The notes under the pieces were generated by a model. That model was not told the DNA's origin. It did no database searches and worked only from the letters and a program-made list of their open reading frames with translations. From contig JBCCFD010000173.1 in NCBI GenBank assembly GCA_039029915.1, forward strand, positions 1 through 14,442: a stretch of DNA of 14,442 bases, given 5' to 3'. The position numbers and the translations under genes are program-made. This DNA comes from QQUD01 sp039029915 (GTDB lineage: Bacteria > Chloroflexota > Anaerolineae > Promineifilales > Promineifilaceae). Shown here one piece after another: positions 6,734 to 12,711 of the stretch (positions within the stretch are counted from its first letter, which is position 1; the number at the start of each line of letters is the position of its first letter).

Positions 6734-8017
6734 ATGCAGAAAAAATCTATACTAATATTGATCATTCTTAGCCTGCTGGCTGCCTTTGCAGCAGCCAACG
6801 TTTCAGCAAACGATGGCGAACAGAAATTTATTGTTTCAGTGGATAACGTGGCTAACTTTCGATTCACTGATTCTGGTGTCTTTAACACACCCGTAGGGGC
6901 GGCAAATCCGGGCCCTTTGCTTCCGGGCAGCAGCTACCAGTGGACCTTTTATGGACACGAGGGGGAATACGTCAACTTCGCCACGATGTTTGTGCAGTCA
7001 AATGACTGGTTCTTTGCCCCTGATGAAATTGGCATTCCGCTCTATAAAAATGGTGTCGCTACCTCTGGGGATGTAACAGCTTATGTTAAGCTATGGGATG
7101 GCGGTACAGAAATTGATCAGCCTGTAGGCACTGGTGCAGACCAAGCCCCGCGTCAAGCTGGCCCCGATACCGGCGCGGCTGACCACGATACCAATGTCCG
7201 CCAAATCTTGACCGATGCATTGCCACGCGTAAATGAACAAATACGAGTGACTTTGACCCCGGGTGGAAACGGCCGTTTTACGCTCACGATTACAAACATT
7301 TCAGACAGTAGCAGCGTCGCGACCCCACTCGCTCCTGGTGTTGGTGTTGTTCACACTGCGCCAGCCCCATTCTTCATTAACGGTCAGCCTGATTTGGGTA
7401 TTGGACTTGAAGCACTAGCAGAAGATGGTAACGCGGCAGTATTGGGTGGTTACCTTGAAGCACACACCGGTATCAACACCCCGCTTGCCCCTTCAGCTTG
7501 GCTTGTTCATCAAAACGCAGGTGAACTATTCGCCTCTGGCACACGTGCCTCGGCTGGACTTGAAGCGTTAGCGGAAGACGGTGGCCCAGGTGTATTGGTT
7601 GCTGAATTTGCTGGCCAAAATGCGGGTGCAGCAGCAGTTGGTCGTGGCGCGTCAGGTCCTGGACCAATCTTTGCCCCAACCGGTAACTACTCTTTTGAAA
7701 TTACAGCTCGACCTGGTGACCATTTTTCACTGGCAAACATGTTTGTCCAATCAAACGACTGGTTCTTTGGCATCAATAGCTTGCCACTCTTCGATGCAGA
7801 TGGAAACCCTATCGTTGGGAATGTAACCCATCACGTTACGCTCTACGATGCCGGTACCGAAGTTGACCAACCTGCTGGTTTTGGTCCAGACCAAGCGCCT
7901 CGGCAGGCCGGCCCCAACACTGGTGCTGCTGAGGGTGGTGTTGTTCACCCAGTAACCAATGCTCGCTTCACCAATGAATCTGGTGTGATTCACATCACCA
8001 TTACCCCAATCAACTAA
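6734..8017 (+). CDS. Secreted spondin-domain protein
   Basis: This 427-residue protein starts with a classical signal peptide (Lys-rich start, hydrophobic 5-21, likely cut after ANVSA at 25) and has no anchor, so it is probably secreted. It belongs to bacterial spondin-N-domain proteins. The layout is unusual. A C-terminal half-domain comes first (about 62-150, with FVQSNDWFF at 86-94 and TEIDQPVG). Two copies of the N-terminal half-domain follow (198-243 and 249-293, each with LEALAEDG). A second C-terminal half-domain ends the protein (314-400, FVQSNDWFF at 337-345, TEVDQPAG). DQAPRQAGPxTGAA occurs at both 136-149 and 386-399. Spondin domains in animals bind matrix and are calcium- or glycosaminoglycan-linked; the bacterial role is unknown. 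AAGGTG sits seven bases before the ATG. A strong terminator follows. Confidence 0.85.
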   Translation: MQKKSILILIILSLLAAFAAANVSANDGEQKFIVSVDNVANFRFTDSGVFNTPVGAANPGPLLPGSSYQWTFYGHEGEYVNFATMFVQSNDWFFAPDEIGIPLYKNGVATSGDVTAYVKLWDGGTEIDQPVGTGADQAPRQAGPDTGAADHDTNVRQILTDALPRVNEQIRVTLTPGGNGRFTLTITNISDSSSVATPLAPGVGVVHTAPAPFFINGQPDLGIGLEALAEDGNAAVLGGYLEAHTGINTPLAPSAWLVHQNAGELFASGTRASAGLEALAEDGGPGVLVAEFAGQNAGAAAVGRGASGPGPIFAPTGNYSFEITARPGDHFSLANMFVQSNDWFFGINSLPLFDADGNPIVGNVTHHVTLYDAGTEVDQPAGFGPDQAPRQAGPNTGAAEGGVVHPVTNARFTNESGVIHITITPIN

Positions 8018-8061
8018 TAAAACGCCCAACTGAAGCGATTTCTCAGCAAATCGCAACCATG

Positions 8062-8094
8062 AGCGGGACCTCAAAACGAGGCCCCGCTTTCTTT
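8062..8094 (+). terminator. Rho-independent terminator of the spondin gene
   Basis: The stem AGCGGG-CCTC / GAGG-CCCGCT has a loop of AAAAC and is followed by TTCTTTA. A second hairpin GCGATTT/AAATCGC lies just upstream (8035-8054). It ends beside the stop of the convergent gene at 8093, so it isolates the two transcription units. Confidence 0.85.
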
Positions 8095-8506
8095 ATGCGG
8101 GCTTGGGGTTTGGCCATTGCCACGCAAGCCAAATAATAAGGCCCGATACGGCAACATTGATGATGGCAAAGAAAATATTGTCGGGGTCTGGATTAGGTTC
8201 GTTCGTGAGGATGATAACGGCCGTTAACACAGGCAGAATCATGTTTAAGCGTCGGTTGATCGGATAAGCAAGCACGCGAGACAGTACGATCATCGAGATT
8301 GGAAGCTGTAGGCCAATGGCGGCGATTAACAAGGTCAACTCAGTTACCTGATTGCCGTTTACTGTTCCTGAAATCATTTGCTCAATATATCCTGCTCTAA
8401 GCAGTTCATGGATGTCTTTAAAAAGGATATTCAAAAAGATGAAAATCCATAGTGTGGAGAGAAGAGACTTCATTTCAAAATGGTTTGGTTTTTCGATAAA
8501 ATTCAT
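8093..8506 (-). CDS. DUF6326-like small integral membrane protein
   Basis: This 137-residue protein has four likely membrane segments (about 13-34, 56-78, 87-101, 110-130). It has the pattern LLSTLWIFIFLNILFKDIHELL, a short soluble loop with TVNGNQVTE, then LPISMIVLSRVLAYPINRRLNMI. I recognise this as the DUF6326 type; no reaction is known. Tryptophan-rich WLAWQWPNPKP closes the protein. The frame opens further up to 8548, but the start at 8506 is preferred: AGGA lies nine to ten bases before it, and it begins just after the TAG of the DUF4386 remnant (8518), as expected for an old operon. Expression may be residual from the DUF2306 promoter. An exact AACGGCCGTT decamer lies inside the gene at 8216. 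Confidence 0.75.
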   Translation of the reverse strand: MNFIEKPNHFEMKSLLSTLWIFIFLNILFKDIHELLRAGYIEQMISGTVNGNQVTELTLLIAAIGLQLPISMIVLSRVLAYPINRRLNMILPVLTAVIILTNEPNPDPDNIFFAIINVAVSGLIIWLAWQWPNPKPA

Positions 8507-8517
8507 TTGATTTTTTC

Positions 8518-8652
8518 CTATCGTGAATTTGAAACTAACTTTTGCCACTTGTTGATGTCGACGCCCTTAAACAGTAGCCACAGGGCGAAGCACAATTCGC
8601 CAACAAATGAGAGGATTAAAACGGGGAACACAATATCGCTCAAAACACTTAT
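8518..8652 (-). pseudogene. C-terminal remnant of a DUF4386 membrane protein gene
   Basis: About 44 codons remain open in one frame, ending at TAG (8520-8518). They encode ISVLSDIVFPVLILSFVGEL followed by CFALWLLFKGVDINKWQKLV and a short tail. The GELxFALWLLxKGV..W ending is typical of the last membrane helix and tail of DUF4386 proteins, which are normally more than 200 residues. No start codon with a ribosome-binding site and no N-terminal domain are present. Immediately upstream, two 53-bp palindromic units fill the space up to the DUF2306 gene. The frame stays open through both, but the coded residues there are not DUF4386-like. I read it as a gene truncated by deletion or by repeat insertion. 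Confidence 0.65.
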
Positions 8653-8705
8653 GTGAAACGAAGTGCCTGATTTGAATAAAACGGCGGCTGCAACCTTCGT
8701 TTCCT
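8653..8705 (+). repeat. 53-bp palindromic unit (copy 5)
   Basis: Arms GTGAAACGAAG (8653-8663) and CTTCGTTTCCT (8695-8705) pair at 9 of 11 positions. TGAATAAAACGG occupies positions 21-32, in register with the copy at 6609. It sits exactly where the DUF4386 similarity stops. Confidence 0.75.
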
Positions 8706-8707
8706 CG

Positions 8708-8760
8708 AGGTTCCGAAGCTTTTATCTAATGTGATTTTCAGTTTAGAAACTTCGGAACAC
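8708..8760 (-). repeat. 53-bp palindromic unit (copy 6, GTTCCGAAG arms)
   Basis: Arms identical to the copy at 5506-5558 (GTGTTCCGAAG on the minus strand). TGAAAATC is at positions 21-28. It touches the DUF2306 stop codon (8761-8763). Its centre is 55 bp from that of the adjacent unit, in opposite orientation. Confidence 0.8.
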
Positions 8761-9477
8761 TTATGTGATTCCCTGTTGTTGTTTTGATTGTGAGCGGGTG
8801 GGGTGAAACGGCCGTTTCCAAATAATCCACTCTACAAAAAGCAAGTTAATAAGCCATCCTCCTGCCATCATGATAGCCCCCGGCAAATCCCCCGGTGGTT
8901 CAGAGCTGAAAAAGATGAACCAGGGCAAATGAGTAAAAACCTGTGTACCAGCCCCTAATCCTATGGCATATCCTCGCATCATCCACGCTTCGTGCGCTTT
9001 AAAGTCACGACGACGAATCTCAACCATGGCCCAGAAGATGGAAAAGAGCATCAAAACACCAAAGAAGAGGCGAATCATATCGAGCAAAAAGCTAGCTCCT
9101 TCTGGCTTTGAGTAATAGAACGTCATCCAAATGCCGGACCAAGCCGCCACAATACCGCTAACTGCCAGCACCCAACCCATCTGACGATGCCAACGCATAT
9201 GTCGTCGACGGAAATTTGGCGCAAACTGGAAAGCTCCAACGATTGAATAAATCGTCACGCTAATGATGTGGGAAAGGATTGGAAATGGTGCTTCAAAAAA
9301 TCGGGCATTTTCAGTTGTGACTTCGGCGCCACTTGCTAATTCAGCAACCCGCATGGCGCCAGCTAGGGTTGGTACAAGGCACAAAAAGAGCAAACCTCCA
9401 ATGATGAACCAATCCGTTCTAAATAATTTTCGAATCGAGAAATTGGAAACTCGATGGTGTCTAATTTGTGAATTCAT
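8761..9477 (-). CDS. DUF2306 integral membrane protein
   Basis: This 238-residue multi-pass membrane protein has about six or seven hydrophobic segments. Conserved DUF2306 features are visible: a His in the second segment (FPILSHIISVTIYSIVGAFQF), the basic RRRHMRWHRQMGW loop, and KAHEAWMMRGYAIGLGAGTQVF, where histidines and arginines might bind haem or another cofactor. The function is not established. The tail is short and polar. The frame extends upstream to 9516, but the start at 9477 has GGAG with good spacing and begins the normal family N-terminus; the extra 13 codons run into a hairpin array. It heads a minus-strand unit with the DUF4386 remnant and the DUF6326-like gene. Three tandem palindromes lie just upstream (9501-9664). 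Confidence 0.82.
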   Translation of the reverse strand: MNSQIRHHRVSNFSIRKLFRTDWFIIGGLLFLCLVPTLAGAMRVAELASGAEVTTENARFFEAPFPILSHIISVTIYSIVGAFQFAPNFRRRHMRWHRQMGWVLAVSGIVAAWSGIWMTFYYSKPEGASFLLDMIRLFFGVLMLFSIFWAMVEIRRRDFKAHEAWMMRGYAIGLGAGTQVFTHLPWFIFFSSEPPGDLPGAIMMAGGWLINLLFVEWIIWKRPFHPTRSQSKQQQGIT

Positions 9478-9500
9478 TTTTATCTCCAAATAAGCCCCGC

Positions 9501-9552
9501 AACCCACAAAGAACATAAACTCTTATTGAGTCATCTCAAGAAACTGTGGGTT
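9501..9552. repeat. 52-bp palindrome, third member of tandem array
   Basis: AACCCACA (9501-9508) and TGTGGGTT (9545-9552) are perfect complements. The inner part has a small hairpin TTGAG/CTCAA but no TGAA at 21-24. The length and the 56-bp spacing to the next unit match the family, so it is probably a diverged copy. It lies 24 bases before the DUF2306 start. Confidence 0.55.
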
Positions 9553-9556
9553 TTAT

Positions 9557-9608
9557 GTGAAAATCAAGAATTATCTTGAAAAATAACTGACTTAATTTTG
9601 ATTTTCAC
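9557..9608 (+). repeat. 52-bp palindromic unit (copy 7)
   Basis: Arms GTGAAAATCAA and TTGATTTTCAC are perfect complements, and TGAAAAATAA begins at position 21. The junction with the next unit matches that between the units at 6609 and 6665 when both are read toward their genes. Confidence 0.85.
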
Positions 9609-9611
9609 CGA

Positions 9612-9664
9612 GTAAATTTCACAAAATATCCTGAAATAAAGCGGGTTGGAAATGTGAAATTTAC
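9612..9664 (+). repeat. 53-bp palindromic unit (copy 8)
   Basis: The same 12-base arms as the copy at 6609 (GTAAATTTCACA / TGTGAAATTTAC), with TGAAATAAAGCG at positions 21-32. It is the distal unit of the three-unit array upstream of the DUF2306 gene. Confidence 0.85.
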
Positions 9665-9835
9665 ATAGGCAGGGCAAACTAAACTGGTTGCCGTTAGGAC
9701 AGCAACAGGTAATCATATTGACCTGCTTTATTGTTTTTAATGGTTAAATTTTGGCTATTCGTGGTCTAACCGAGGTGGTTCGACGTGTCTTGTGCAGATT
9801 GATAAATTTGATAAATAGGAATCACTTTGCCCTAA
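9665..9835. other. Gap with two hairpins, no gene
   Basis: GTTGC..GCAAC (about 9687-9706) is followed by CAGGT..ACCTG (9706-9725) and a T-rich tail TTTATTGTTTTT on the plus strand. This looks like a terminator, but no plus-strand gene precedes it. No terminator for the minus-strand regulator ending at 9836 is obvious. Confidence 0.4.
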
Positions 9836-10063
9836 TTATTCTGGATCATCTTTTGGTTCGTACCAGAATACTTCTTCCAAAGGTGAATCAAACACAAGCG
9901 CGATTCGAAAGGCGACTTCTAGGGAAGGGGAGTATTTCCCCTTTTCGATGGCCACAATTGTTTGGCGCGTCACGCCAACTTTTTCAGCCAGCTGTTTTTG
10001 CGTCATTTCGTCGTGATGAAAACGTAGTTTGCGAATATTGTTTTGAATGCGACTTTTGCCCAT
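9836..10063 (-). CDS. XRE-family helix-turn-helix regulator
   Basis: This 75-residue DNA-binding protein is almost entirely a Cro/CI-type helix-turn-helix: MTQKQLAEKVGVTRQTIVAIEKGKYSPSLEVAFRIALVFDSPLEEVF at about 20-66. Minimal regulators of this kind usually bind as dimers and accompany small membrane proteins, as here. The start lies one base after the stop of the membrane-protein gene, with GGGGA eight bases before it, so the pair is an operon. The palindrome at 10695-10713 over the operon's promoter is a good candidate operator, which would make it autoregulatory. No effector domain is present. Confidence 0.88.
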   Translation of the reverse strand: MGKSRIQNNIRKLRFHHDEMTQKQLAEKVGVTRQTIVAIEKGKYSPSLEVAFRIALVFDSPLEEVFWYEPKDDPE

Positions 10064-10064
10064 C

Positions 10065-10520
10065 TTAGAATCCCCTTCGATAAAGTCTCAATCGATTGAT
10101 GTCACCGGCAATTTGAGCAATGACACCAGAAAGAATGAGCAAGGTGAACATGATTAAAGGCGGCTGACCAAATGCGTAAGTGAGCATGGCGATTAAGCTT
10201 CCAAATGAAGTGATGGTATAAGTGACTTTGGTTCCGCGTAAATCGATTAAATCATCCCGTTCATCGGTGGTATCGTCAATTTCATGGTCCTCGTTTCCAG
10301 TTTGGATAATCTCAATCACTGCGGAGATGATGTGGGTTAGGATTGTCAACGAAATTGTGCCCAAGATGGCGAGCCCAATCACAATACCCCATAGCGTAAA
10401 AATTTTTGGTTCTGCAAAATTTCCATTCTGATTAAGTTGAAATAAGCGCAGCAGAAAGAACAGCAGAATAATGGTAAAGACCGATAGCGAGGCCATGATA
10501 TTTTTTTCTTGAAATGTCAT
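10065..10520 (-). CDS. Small membrane protein paired with XRE regulator
   Basis: This 151-residue protein has four likely membrane segments in two pairs (about 8-25, 41-66, 103-119, 122-139). They are split by a charged cytoplasmic-like loop (EDHEIDDTTDERDDLIDLRGTKVTY) at 77-101. The layout, and the XRE gene one base downstream, resemble the DUF2178-type membrane protein and regulator pairs common in Firmicutes and Chloroflexota. I am not sure of the family. Such pairs are often guessed to sense membrane or stress states, but no mechanism is established. The ribosome-binding site is weak (TTGGA), and part of it lies in the arm of the hairpin at 10529-10579. The probable promoter is about 165 bases upstream, so the leader contains two palindromic units. 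Confidence 0.7.
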   Translation of the reverse strand: MTFQEKNIMASLSVFTIILLFFLLRLFQLNQNGNFAEPKIFTLWGIVIGLAILGTISLTILTHIISAVIEIIQTGNEDHEIDDTTDERDDLIDLRGTKVTYTITSFGSLIAMLTYAFGQPPLIMFTLLILSGVIAQIAGDINRLRLYRRGF

Positions 10521-10528
10521 AATTTGTC

Positions 10529-10579
10529 CAAGTGTTCTGTCAAGTCTCCAATGATGGAAATCTCAATGAGCAGAACTTG
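10529..10579. repeat. 51-bp imperfect palindrome in the leader
   Basis: CAAGTGTTCTG (10529-10539) pairs with CAGAACTTG (10571-10579) with a two-base bulge. It is adjacent to the next unit (54 bp centre to centre). It looks like a diverged family member and partly overlaps the Shine-Dalgarno region of the downstream gene. Confidence 0.5.
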
Positions 10580-10581
10580 AG

Positions 10582-10634
10582 GTTTCGTCAACCTTCTGCT
10601 CGGCTGTTATCCATCAAGTGGCCGTTGACGAAAC
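10582..10634. repeat. 53-bp palindromic unit (copy 9)
   Basis: Perfect 11-base arms GTTTCGTCAAC (10582-10592) and GTTGACGAAAC (10624-10634) give a unit of exactly 53 bp, bounded by GT and AC as in the other copies. The core motif is weaker (TTGATGGATAA on the minus strand, shifted by two). Confidence 0.75.
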
Positions 10635-10682
10635 AGTAGTTGTGACTATAAATTTTAACACAAAGTCAATCAATACGGACAA

Positions 10683-10711
10683 ATGGTAAATTAAATTTGA
10701 CTAAATGTCAA
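10683..10711 (-). promoter_or_regulatory. Candidate promoter of membrane protein/XRE operon
   Basis: On the minus strand TTGACA (10711-10706) and TACCAT (10688-10683) are 17 bp apart. The -35 is perfect and the -10 keeps the TAnnAT pattern. It overlaps the palindrome at 10695-10713. The 5' leader would be about 155 bases long. Confidence 0.45.
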
Positions 10712-10713
10712 AT
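10695..10713. promoter_or_regulatory. Candidate XRE operator
   Basis: ATTTGAC and GTCAAAT are perfect 7-base arms with a five-base spacer, lying over the -35 box of the operon that encodes the XRE regulator. Location and size suit a dimeric Cro/CI-type protein; binding is inferred. Confidence 0.45.
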
Positions 10714-10739
10714 ATTTTTTACACAATAATTCAAAAATA

Positions 10740-10797
10740 AGACCCCAAAGGGTTTATTAAACGGCCGTTTACGCTGGCAGTCAAACCCGTAGGGTCT
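10740..10797 (-). terminator. Terminator of the PhzF-like gene
   Basis: On the minus strand the arms AGACCC-GGGTTT and AAACCC-GGGTCT pair across a small internal loop and are followed by TATTTTT. It starts 27 bases after the stop codon of the PhzF-like gene. The apical region holds an exact AACGGCCGTT decamer (10760-10769), itself able to form a small hairpin. Confidence 0.75.
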
Positions 10798-10823
10798 ATA
10801 AATTCAATGGTGAATATTTATGG

Positions 10824-11666
10824 TTAGCGGCTGATCGCAACGGCCGTTCCGCGCACCACAATGCCGCCGCTTTCAGGAATTTCAACCGTTAAGCGGCTCG
10901 GTCGCCCCATCGCCTCTCCTTGACGGATGAGAACCGTTTTGGGTGCTTCAACAAGCTTTGCTTCCCGCAAATAGCCTCCCAGCGCGGCAGCAGCCGCCCC
11001 GGTAGCCGGGTCCTCAACCACACCCCCAACTGGGAATGGGTTGCGTGAGTGAATAGTATCGTCATCTTCGCGCCAAATAAGCTGGATCGTTGTGAGCCCT
11101 TCACGATTCATCGTCGCTTTTAATGTCTCAAAATCATAGTCTAGCTGATTAAGCCGCTCCAAAGTTTTGACCGCAATCACCATATGCCACGCGCCCGCAA
11201 AGGCGAGCGCCACAGGGATTTTGTTGTCCAAATCAGCAAGTTCCCAATTGAGTGCTGATAAAACTTCTTCAATCAACGCTGCCGATACATCTTTATAGCT
11301 AGGCTCAACAGAGGTCAGTGCTGATTCACGACCACCCGCCTGTGAACGGACGGCAACCGGTACTTCACCCGCTTGAGTTTGTAGTAGATAGGTATCATCC
11401 CCTGACAGCTCGCCTAACACAACGCCTGTGGCGATAGTAGCATGGCCACAAAATGGCACTTCGATTTCAGGGCTAAAGTAGCGAATGGTGCGATTCGCAC
11501 CTTCCTGTGGTGCAATAAAGGCAGTTTCAGAATAGCCAACTTCTGCAGCAATGCGCTGCATCTCTTCGGCTGGCGGTAAAGCATCCCCCACCCAAACCCC
11601 AGCCGGATTCCCTCCGTTTGGGTCTGTTGTAAATGCTGAACGATAATAAAGCGTGCCGTTACTCAT
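10824..11666 (-). CDS. PhzF-family isomerase/epimerase
   Basis: This 280-residue cytoplasmic protein has the two-lobed diaminopimelate-epimerase-like fold of the PhzF family. Signatures are GNPAGV (19-24), GYSETAFI with Glu47 aligned to the catalytic Glu45 of PhzF, the CGHATIATG segment (73-81, His75), and the second-lobe copy FPVGGVVEDPATGAAAAALGGYL (211-233) with Asp219. The length matches the family. PhzF itself isomerises an intermediate of phenazine synthesis, but no other phenazine genes are here, so this is one of the many orphan members of unknown substrate. The start at 11666 is chosen for its AGAGG seven bases upstream; the frame extends to 11699 without a site. A TATGAT at 11739-11734 may be the -10. 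It has its own terminator and is divergent from the thioesterase gene. Confidence 0.88.
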   Translation of the reverse strand: MSNGTLYYRSAFTTDPNGGNPAGVWVGDALPPAEEMQRIAAEVGYSETAFIAPQEGANRTIRYFSPEIEVPFCGHATIATGVVLGELSGDDTYLLQTQAGEVPVAVRSQAGGRESALTSVEPSYKDVSAALIEEVLSALNWELADLDNKIPVALAFAGAWHMVIAVKTLERLNQLDYDFETLKATMNREGLTTIQLIWREDDDTIHSRNPFPVGGVVEDPATGAAAAALGGYLREAKLVEAPKTVLIRQGEAMGRPSRLTVEIPESGGIVVRGTAVAISR

Positions 11667-11797
11667 TTTCAAACCTCTTTTTTGAACGCTTGGAGTCAAT
11701 GTCTCCAGTAGAAAAAATTTTTAACAAGCCCTTATCATACCCGCAAATTGCATAGACAAAATCATTCAGTTTAGATAGTCTTACGTGCTTTTAATTT

Positions 11798-11900
11798 AGT
11801 TACTAATGTTACACGCCCGCGAGACTTGTCAGGTTTCAATCTACTTTTTAGCATATTGGCCCTGAAAAACTGACAGGTCATTGAGAAGAAGGCGCGTAAC
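11798..11900. repeat. GTTACGC-family element containing a second palindrome
   Basis: The left end AGTTACTAATGTTACACGC (11798-11816) matches 17 of 19 bases at 760-778 in inverted orientation. The right end GCGCGTAAC (11892-11900) gives the other terminal repeat. Inside, GACTTGTCAGGTTTC (11823-11837) and GAAAAACTGACAGGTC (11864-11879) form a second, imperfect inverted repeat of 57 bp. This suggests one element inside another. It ends 16 bases before the thioesterase start. Confidence 0.6.
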
Positions 11901-11916
11901 TTAGATGGAGAGTGTG

Positions 11917-12711
11917 ATGGCTGAATATCCAAGTTCTTTCTTTCAACTGCAAGATGGTTTATTTATGGGGAATGCGCCCGCTCGTGGCCCTTGGTCAGCG
12001 GAACATTGTCATGCGGGGCCGGTGACTGGGTTATTGGCTCGATCGGTGGAGCAGCTGGTGGGAATGGAGCGAATGTTGGTTCGGTTGACGGTTGATTTTA
12101 TACGGCCGTTACCCATGCAAGGCTTTACGCTCCAAACCCAACTCACGCGAGATGGTCGCCGCACCGCCACAGCGACCGCCACGCTCATTGATCAAAATGA
12201 GCGCGTTTGCGCGACCGCCACCAGCATGCATATTTTGAAGAATGAGATTGGGGAGGTGAAAACGGCCGTTGTGCCAAAACTGCCATTCAAAAATCTCACC
12301 TTTAGCAGTTTTCCCATCAAAGAATCGCTTCATGACCAGCCGATGTTTTCTCATTTTGCGGAAGTAGCTTACCCAGAAGGAGAAGACAGCACGATTGGCC
12401 CAACCACCCTGTGGATGAAAACATTGCCTCTTCTTGCGGACGAAGCCCCCACTTTTTTTCAGCGACTTTGTCCGCTGGCGGACTGTGGCAATGGGTTTTC
12501 TCGCAATGCCAACCTTTCAGAAATGGGCTTTGTTAACACAGACCTGACGATTTTGGCTCACCGACAAACAACAGCAGAATGGCTGGCTTCTTCCGCGATT
12601 TCACACTGGCACTCCCACGGCATTGGCATGGCCCAAGCCGTCATTCAGGATGAAGATGGGCCGGTAGCCACTGCGCTCCAATCGCTGATTCTAACACCCG
12701 TGAACAATTAA
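11917..12711 (+). CDS. TesB-like acyl-CoA thioesterase family protein
   Basis: This 264-residue protein has the double hot-dog layout of the TesB-like thioesterase family (4HBT_3). The first hot-dog includes HCHAGPVTGLLARSVEQL, RLTVDFIRPLPMQGF and TATATLIDQNERVCATA. The second carries GFVNTDLTILAHRQTTAEWLASSAISHWHSHGIGMAQAVIQDEDGPVATALQSL, the typical C-terminal end with an Asp in the hydrolase half. It probably cleaves or binds acyl-CoA thioesters in the cytoplasm; the chain length is unknown. The ATG at 11905 is in frame, but the start at 11917 is preferred because GGAG lies six bases upstream and the family N-terminus begins there. It appears monocistronic. AACGGCCGTT occurs exactly at 12261 and with one mismatch at 12101. 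Confidence 0.82.
   Translation: MAEYPSSFFQLQDGLFMGNAPARGPWSAEHCHAGPVTGLLARSVEQLVGMERMLVRLTVDFIRPLPMQGFTLQTQLTRDGRRTATATATLIDQNERVCATATSMHILKNEIGEVKTAVVPKLPFKNLTFSSFPIKESLHDQPMFSHFAEVAYPEGEDSTIGPTTLWMKTLPLLADEAPTFFQRLCPLADCGNGFSRNANLSEMGFVNTDLTILAHRQTTAEWLASSAISHWHSHGIGMAQAVIQDEDGPVATALQSLILTPVNN

Larger units (their letters stand above)
3801..12270. repeat. Dispersed decamer AACGGCCGTT, eight exact copies
   Basis: Exact copies begin at 3801, 6507, 7268, 8216, 8807, 10760, 10839 and 12261. One-mismatch copies begin at 1218, 2906, 12101 and 13466. The decamer is its own reverse complement. Six exact copies lie inside coding sequence. By chance about 0.01 copies of a given decamer are expected in 14 kb, so this is a highly iterated palindrome like HIP1 of cyanobacteria. 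Confidence 0.9.

Noticed and set aside
9501..9664. CRISPR-like array
   Set aside because: The spacing is regular, but the units are palindromes of 52-53 bp with only 3-4 bases between them. Arms differ from unit to unit, and there are no unique spacers or cas genes.
9687..9737. Plus-strand terminator or small RNA
   Set aside because: The hairpin with a T-rich tail looks good, but no plus-strand gene or promoter precedes it, so I only note the hairpins.
10824..11666. Phenazine biosynthesis gene
   Set aside because: Only the PhzF family fold is supported; no other phenazine genes are nearby.
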